IMG/VR virus record: IMGVR_UViG_3300027734_000182
Location: 1-34,988 of that record
DNA length: 34,988 nucleotides
Source: a virus
Direction: 5' to 3' (one strand)
Part shown: one piece after another, positions 31,311 to 34,988 of the stretch
Numbering within the stretch: the stretch's first letter is position 1
How the letters are laid out: each line of letters opens with the position of its first letter
Notes under the pieces: model-generated
The model's database searches: none
What the model saw: only the letters and a program-made list of their open reading frames with translations
What the model was told of the DNA's origin: nothing
Made by a program: the position numbers and the translations under genes

Positions 31311-32576
31311 CTTTTTTTGTTGTTCTAGATAATTGTAATAATTGTCTATAACTTGCTGGTCAATTAACTCTGACACGCCAGAGGACTTCTTTTCTAAACC
31401 GCCAATTGCCATATTTCGCAAATCGCCTTTTTTATTGGCGTATGCTTGTTCAAATTGCGGAAATAATTTAGGAAACATTACTTCGACTGGGACATTGTTA
31501 CCTAGCGTTCCCATGTATTTGCCAGTAAAGTCTGTGGAATAAGTGGGGTTTTGGCTTGGGCGCAGATGCATACCTTCAGGGCCAATCTGTATTAATGTAT
31601 TGCCTACATAACCTTTTGGCACTCCTTCAAGCGCAGGATCACGCAAGGCGGCCGCTAAATCTTCAGCATTAAAGCCTAAGTATTCCTGCCTACCTTTTAA
31701 GCCAGCGGTTCTGTCAATAAATACTTTACGCAGATCACCCGCTGTACCAGCAACACCTTCACCAGAATATAACTGCATACGGCCTTCTTCTGTTCCTATG
31801 CCAGCAAACTTACTAAATGGATTTGTGCCTCTTTGTGGGTCTTTATACTGTCTAATACTTTGGTCTAATTCTTTTATAAATTTTTTGCTTGGCTGTCTGG
31901 CATCAATAATTCCAAGCATTGCTTCAGTTGGCATTACGCTAAAGTTTTCACCGCCAGCACCCATGCTTACTGGTAAATGTACGATATTTCCAGTACCACC
32001 AGCGGCAAGATTTTCCATCCTAGCAATGGCATCACGATTTTGTATGCGCTTAGCAATACCAAGATTAGATGCGCCAGCTATACCTTGCTCTATATGAGCC
32101 AAATCACGAGCGTAATCATGACCGCCATGAGTAATTACATCTCTTGGTAACGCTTCGTCAGAAATAGATTTAATTGCGTAATTACGGCTGGTGCTGTCCC
32201 AAGGCATAATCATTGCACTTGAACCCTTAAGGCTTTCAATAGGAACTTGTTTTTTATCTGCTAAACCACCTAAAAATTCACGGACATAACGCTTACCAAC
32301 TTCAAGATTTGGCTTTAATGGGGTAGACGGCAGATAAGATCCCATGATTGCTGGCATATAGTTCTGCGTAAACTCATTCCTAGCTTCAGGGTAGTAATTA
32401 GGGTTTGGCCTACCCATGATGTCTGTTTTGTCCATACCAGCCATAGTTCTATCCATAGCCCGTTGGTTTGTTTCTAATTGCTGTGGCAGAGTGCGGAAAT
32501 GTTCTTTGATCGGGTCAGCTAGAGCCGATGTAGTGGGCGGTGTAAAACTCCGTAAGACTTCTGCCAGCGTAGCCAT
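31299..32576 (-). CDS. Hypothetical large protein at the end of the early operon
   Basis: A 425-aa protein of no recognised family. Visible pieces are a helical head (FRTLPQQLETNQRAMDRTM), DYARDLAHIEQGIAGASN with a possible helix near 155-170, GGENFSVMPTEAMLGIIDA, and a beta-rich GNTLIQIGPEGMHLRPSQN section near 330. The end is helical (IDNYYNYLEQQKKLGL). The HGGHDYARD stretch resembles motifs from large multidomain phage proteins, but no activity can be assigned. Its ATG overlaps the upstream 55-aa gene by one base (TAATG). It might be a virion protein delivered with DNA. Confidence 0.55.
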   Translation of the reverse strand: MATLAEVLRSFTPPTTSALADPIKEHFRTLPQQLETNQRAMDRTMAGMDKTDIMGRPNPNYYPEARNEFTQNYMPAIMGSYLPSTPLKPNLEVGKRYVREFLGGLADKKQVPIESLKGSSAMIMPWDSTSRNYAIKSISDEALPRDVITHGGHDYARDLAHIEQGIAGASNLGIAKRIQNRDAIARMENLAAGGTGNIVHLPVSMGAGGENFSVMPTEAMLGIIDARQPSKKFIKELDQSIRQYKDPQRGTNPFSKFAGIGTEEGRMQLYSGEGVAGTAGDLRKVFIDRTAGLKGRQEYLGFNAEDLAAALRDPALEGVPKGYVGNTLIQIGPEGMHLRPSQNPTYSTDFTGKYMGTLGNNVPVEVMFPKLFPQFEQAYANKKGDLRNMAIGGLEKKSSGVSELIDQQVIDNYYNYLEQQKKLGL

Positions 32577-32743
32577 TACAAAACTTCTTTATCCAAATCT
32601 TTTAACTTGTCGGCAAGTGCGGCTCTACGCTCTAAACGCTCACGCTGGTTTTTTTCTAGCGTAGTTTCAGTATGCGGTCTAAGCATTGCATCTTCTTTTT
32701 TGTATTTGCGGCTCATGTGGGTAATTGGAATCATTTTGTCCAT
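32576..32743 (-). CDS. 55-aa hypothetical protein
   Basis: A short basic helical protein, MDKMIPITHMSRKYKKED... to KLKDLDKEVL. The middle (LEKNQRERLERRAALADKL) is likely a charged helix. It is bounded by two overlaps: its ATG shares one base with the stop of the upstream 56-aa gene (TGATG), and its TAA shares one base with the ATG of the 425-aa gene (TAATG). Such tight packing supports it as real. Function unknown. Confidence 0.6.
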   Translation of the reverse strand: MDKMIPITHMSRKYKKEDAMLRPHTETTLEKNQRERLERRAALADKLKDLDKEVL

Positions 32744-32913
32744 CACATATCCTTCATTTTTTCAGTAATGACTTCTTTGCGTGTTTTAGCTGATTCTTTA
32801 AAATCTTTAGCGGATGGCGCATCTTTTGAGCCAACTTTGTTCATTTTTTCACCAGATCCAGCGGCTATCCTAGCCCTTTTTTTATGGATATTGGCGTACA
32901 AACCGTCACTCAT
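32743..32913 (-). CDS. 56-aa conserved phage micro-protein
   Basis: MSDGLYANIHKKRARIAAGS..., then GEKMNKVGSKDAPSAKDFKE. The SDGLYANIHxKRxRIxAGSGEKM core (given here as a pattern) recurs in many aquatic phages near packaging genes, from memory of the family; role unknown. It is very basic and probably binds nucleic acid or is a virion component. It overlaps both neighbours. Confidence 0.65.
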   Translation of the reverse strand: MSDGLYANIHKKRARIAAGSGEKMNKVGSKDAPSAKDFKESAKTRKEVITEKMKDM

Positions 32914-33094
32914 CACGCTCACCTAAGAAACGGCCATAGGCTTCTTCTAGCTTGGCTTTACGCTCACCCTTGGCGTTATCACGCTCAACATTAAGGGCAA
33001 TTGCTAGGGCTTGTTTCTTGCCTTTACCAGCTTTCATTTCAGCCTTAATATTCTTACCTACGGATGCTTCTGTACCTGATTTGTCTAATGGCAT
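32906..33094 (-). CDS. 62-aa conserved phage protein
   Basis: MPLDKSGTEASVGKNIKAEM followed by KAGKGKKQALAIALNVERDN: a small lysine-rich protein often found next to the SDGLYANI-type gene in phage genomes. It overlaps that gene by 8 bases. The 'xxKQAxAIAL' helix is the family mark. Function unknown; DNA or RNA binding is plausible from charge. Confidence 0.65.
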   Translation of the reverse strand: MPLDKSGTEASVGKNIKAEMKAGKGKKQALAIALNVERDNAKGERKAKLEEAYGRFLGERDE

Positions 33095-33096
33095 GA

Positions 33097-33456
33097 TTAA
33101 CTCTTAAATTTAAGTAAATAGATGGTTGTGTCAATTTCTTGGGCAATATTGTCAATTAACTGGACAATTTCAGAATCAGTAGGCAGATCATTACGGGCTT
33201 CTTTTACAAACTTTTGCAATGATTGTAGGTATGCCAAAGGTTCTTTTGGCTGGTGATATGTGCTTGGAAACTCAGTTATTTGACCGTAACAACCAAAGTA
33301 AGCCTCTGCTAACTCATCGGTTAATTCAATAATTCGCTCATAAAAGCCGCCCAAAGCCTTGTGTTTAGCGTAAGACTTGGTAGCCCAATGGAAAAAATGG
33401 GTGTTTGTCCCAGAATGTAGCAAGGTTGCTAAGAACAACGCCATTGACTTTTCCAT
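33097..33456 (-). CDS. Dps/ferritin-like protein
   Basis: A 119-aa protein resembling the first half of Dps-type mini-ferritins. The HFFHWATKSYAKHKALGGFY stretch (20-39) is close to the Dps 'FHWNVxGxxFxxLHxxFE' ferroxidase helix; His20, His23, His32, Glu40, Asp47, Glu48 and Glu51 are possible metal ligands. ELTDELAEAYFGCYG follows. Similar proteins occur in cyanophages. Whether it stores iron, guards DNA from peroxide, or has a new role is open; at 119 aa it is shorter than a full Dps (about 160). AAGGAT precedes the ATG. Confidence 0.55.
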   Translation of the reverse strand: MEKSMALFLATLLHSGTNTHFFHWATKSYAKHKALGGFYERIIELTDELAEAYFGCYGQITEFPSTYHQPKEPLAYLQSLQKFVKEARNDLPTDSEIVQLIDNIAQEIDTTIYLLKFKS

Positions 33457-33464
33457 ACGAATCC

Positions 33465-33842
33465 TTATTTTATGGGTTCATTTTCTTCTATTTTATCAAG
33501 AATATCAATATATACACGGCAACCGCCACCTTTTTTTATTTCGCCACGCTCAATAAATAATGTATCTATTTGTTCATCGTTGTCAAATACACCAGAATCA
33601 GCTAGTGCATCCCACAACGCTTTGATTCTATTGTCAATATCTTGTTTTCTGCGGTCTTTAGGAAACAACACTACAGTCATTGCCAGTCGTGCCGTGCCTA
33701 ACTTGGGTACACGGTAGTCAATAACATATTCTGCTACTTTTTCTTTAAAAGCCACGCCAGCTTTAGATACAAAGCGCCTATGCCCGTGTTGCCCCCAGTA
33801 GTGGTTTACAGATGGAGGCAATGGTAAATCAAGAATAAGCAT
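33465..33842 (-). CDS. rusA: RusA-family Holliday junction resolvase
   Basis: A 125-aa RusA homologue. LPLPPSVNHYW opens it as usual, and RKQDIDNRIKALWDALADSG carries Asp68, Asp70 and Lys74, with FDNDEQID giving Asp87 and Asp89; these match the D70/D72/K76/D91 catalytic set of E. coli RusA. It cuts four-way junctions made in phage recombination or resolves branches before packaging. Length is normal. It overlaps the Ref-like gene by 14 bases. Confidence 0.9.
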   Translation of the reverse strand: MLILDLPLPPSVNHYWGQHGHRRFVSKAGVAFKEKVAEYVIDYRVPKLGTARLAMTVVLFPKDRRKQDIDNRIKALWDALADSGVFDNDEQIDTLFIERGEIKKGGGCRVYIDILDKIEENEPIK

Positions 33843-34110
33843 TTAGTAATTCCTCGGTCTGTACCAAAAGTTGTTCTTCCGTGATGGCGTACTCTCGCTC
33901 AAAACGCCTTCGACCCATTCCGTGAATACTGGTATTTGATCCTCTATGGTGATAGGGGCATAACGGTATAACAGGGGCATTACTTCGCTTACTAGTTCGT
34001 CTAATGTGATGCAATTCTGCTGGCGTTCCTTCGTTACCTTGATGCCTACATAATGAGCATCCCAGTTCAGCAGTTTTTCGGTAGAGTTCTTTTTCGGCTT
34101 TAGTGGCCAT
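33829..34110 (-). CDS. Ref-like (RecA-dependent) HNH nuclease
   Basis: A 93-aa protein of the Ref/RecA-dependent nuclease family. CSLC (Cys18, Cys21), LHHIRRTSKR (His34, His35), LCPYHHRG (Cys51, His54, His55) and SIHGMGRRRFEREY (His63) give the HNH and zinc-site residues. Phage P1 Ref cuts DNA only at RecA filaments. Short forms like this are common beside rusA. It overlaps the 55-aa gene upstream by 11 bases. Confidence 0.75.
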   Translation of the reverse strand: MATKAEKELYRKTAELGCSLCRHQGNEGTPAELHHIRRTSKRSNAPVIPLCPYHHRGSNTSIHGMGRRRFEREYAITEEQLLVQTEELLNAYS

Positions 34111-34267
34111 TTGCGTGGTCGCAGGACAATTGTTCTAATTTTTCAGCACTTTCAGCAATATCAACACTTAACTGCAAAAGGATAACAGGATCACCCTTGC
34201 ATAGTGCTTCATCGTACATACGGATTAAAGTTTTAAGGATTAAGAATTCTTCTGTAAGGGTCATCAT
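34100..34267 (-). CDS. 55-aa hypothetical acidic protein
   Basis: MMTLTEEFLILKTLIRMYDE..., then LLQLSVDIAESAEKLEQLSC: two short amphipathic helices, acidic. The ATG at 34267 forms an ATGA overlap with the stop of the 114-aa gene, and its end overlaps the Ref-like gene. Function unknown. Confidence 0.55.
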   Translation of the reverse strand: MMTLTEEFLILKTLIRMYDEALCKGDPVILLQLSVDIAESAEKLEQLSCDHANGH

Positions 34268-34608
34268 CGGGTCATTTTTTCCAAGTTACGGTTGCTTGCT
34301 TGTTCGGTACGCCACGCATCAAAACGCATGGTAGCGGCTGTAATCTTCCACTTTAATGCTTCTGCCTGCTCTGTGGCCGTTCCGATGGCTACACACAAGT
34401 CTTGGTACTCTTGGCTTGAATATGCTTCACGCTCTTGTGCGCCAAGACTTTGTTCGCTGGATTTCTTCATCATTATAGATTTAAGGCTAGACTTATAAGC
34501 CTCAAGCTGGGCAAGCTGGCCCTTGGCTTTAGCGTATTCAGGTGCAGTTGTGTAAATAAAATTAATTGCATCGTGTGGGTCAAATTCTTTCATTTTGTTT
34601 GCATCCAT
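34264..34608 (-). CDS. Hypothetical helical protein
   Basis: A 114-aa all-helical protein (PEYAKAKGQLAQLEAYKSSL ... LKWKITAATMRFDAWRTEQA). Proteins with this 'AKAxxxxLxxxxKxxxxxxM' coiled pattern are found beside RusA and recombination genes in many phages, without a proven function. The start overlaps the 47-aa membrane gene by 19 bases. Confidence 0.6.
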   Translation of the reverse strand: MDANKMKEFDPHDAINFIYTTAPEYAKAKGQLAQLEAYKSSLKSIMMKKSSEQSLGAQEREAYSSQEYQDLCVAIGTATEQAEALKWKITAATMRFDAWRTEQASNRNLEKMTR

Positions 34609-34733
34609 AATCCAATACTTCCTATTGAATAGCCTAAAAATGCTACGGCCAAGCCCATGTTTCCTTTAAAAAACGAATCTATTGCGGTGCAAAAATAGAT
34701 TACGCCTACCGTTGCTACTAACCATCCACTCAT
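34590..34733 (-). CDS. 47-aa membrane protein, two segments
   Basis: MSGWLVATVGVIYFCTAIDS..., then FFKGNMGLAVAFLGYSIGSI and GLWMQTK: two hydrophobic segments split by a short polar turn (DSFFKGN). Its ATG overlaps the stop of the 49-aa gene as ATGA. It is an early gene, far in the operon from the lysis cassette, so a holin role is unlikely. Unknown function. Confidence 0.6.
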   Translation of the reverse strand: MSGWLVATVGVIYFCTAIDSFFKGNMGLAVAFLGYSIGSIGLWMQTK

Positions 34734-34879
34734 TTTCCTAGCTTTCTTTTTATTAACTGTTTAATGCGTTCTTCTTTTTTAGGGTATTGGGCCAACAAGC
34801 GTACAACTTCAGGCCAACCTCGTTTTTTGGCTACACCGATATACCACCAAGCTAAGTAATCGTCAGAGTTGTTTTTCAT
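34730..34879 (-). CDS. 49-aa hypothetical protein across the contig junction
   Basis: MKNNSDDYLAWWYIGVAKKR..., then GWPEVVRLLAQYPKKEERIK and QLIKRKLGK: basic, helical, with a WWYIGVAKKRG core. Its ATG (34877-34879) lies in the terminal repeat. On the circle it overlaps the acetyltransferase stop as ATGA, which supports both the gene and the circular map. Function unknown. Confidence 0.65.
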   Translation of the reverse strand: MKNNSDDYLAWWYIGVAKKRGWPEVVRLLAQYPKKEERIKQLIKRKLGK

Positions 34880-34988
34880 ATAGCAATCGTTACATCTTCT
34901 TTTGGCAATATCAAACCAAATTCATTTGTAAAAAGACTATTTGTTTGAAATCTGTAAATATTAACTTTTCGTTTACTTGTTTCTTTCC
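34863..34988. repeat. Terminal direct repeat, right copy
   Basis: Second copy of 9-134, identical over 126 bases. It contains the 3' end of the acetyltransferase gene again (34876-34988 corresponds to 22-134) and the first codons of the 49-aa gene. The partial acetyltransferase copy here is not a separate gene. Confidence 0.9.

Noticed and set aside
1-34988. CRISPR arrays, tRNA genes, insertion sequences, integrase or attachment sites
   Set aside because: None recognised by reading; glycine-codon repeats in fibre genes are not CRISPR-like. A computed tRNA scan was not possible.

Overview
The window is one complete tailed-phage genome of about 34.85 kb, assembled as a circle. Positions 9-134 recur exactly at 34863-34988, and the first eight bases look like a sequencing-adapter remnant. 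The virion genes (small and large terminase, a long portal, scaffold, capsid, a SU10/T7-type tail adaptor, large putative ejection proteins, no tape measure, no sheath) indicate a short-tailed podovirus. Low-to-middling GC, AAGGA-type ribosome sites and consensus sigma70-like promoters suggest a Gram-negative, probably freshwater proteobacterial host; that part is inference. No integrase, DNA polymerase, RNA polymerase, CRISPR array or tRNA gene was recognised.

Layout. (1) A leftward operon starts at a strong promoter (1792-1820), runs through 1749-22, crosses the contig ends and continues from 34879 to 31299. It has about 17 mostly overlapping genes: membrane micropeptides, an orphan replication-protein domain, a GNAT acetyltransferase, a Ref-like HNH nuclease, a RusA resolvase and a Dps-like protein. 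(2) A control region (about 1770-2580) carries a YdaS/Cro-like regulator, a very long terminator hairpin and divergent promoters. (3) A rightward early block (2583-6168) encodes a ssDNA-binding-like protein, a RecB/PD-(D/E)XK exonuclease, a small lipoprotein and unknown proteins; a second promoter lies at 4790-4818. (4) A leftward late block (31081 to 6165) encodes packaging, portal, a tail-fibre/glycosyltransferase module, scaffold, capsid, adaptor, putative ejection proteins, more fibres and a lysis cassette.

The most striking feature is a regulatory system not tied to any single gene. A 14-bp near-palindrome, consensus TTAAGRTAGCTTAA, occurs five times: 1798-1811, 2468-2481, 2524-2537, 4798-4811 and 31100-31113. 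Each copy lies in the spacer, on the -10 or just downstream of a predicted promoter. Together they cover the promoters of the leftward early operon, the regulator itself, both rightward early operons, and a divergent promoter pair in front of the terminase genes. The 73-aa regulator is the only obvious candidate to bind them. Its own promoter places the transcription start on its ATG, so its mRNA should be leaderless. The other transcripts each start at or near a stem-loop.

Several genes were recovered by hand: 28-, 29- and 47-aa membrane peptides, 49-, 52-, 55-, 55- and 56-aa small proteins, and a glycosyltransferase whose complete N-terminus needs an ATT start codon behind a well-placed GAGG.
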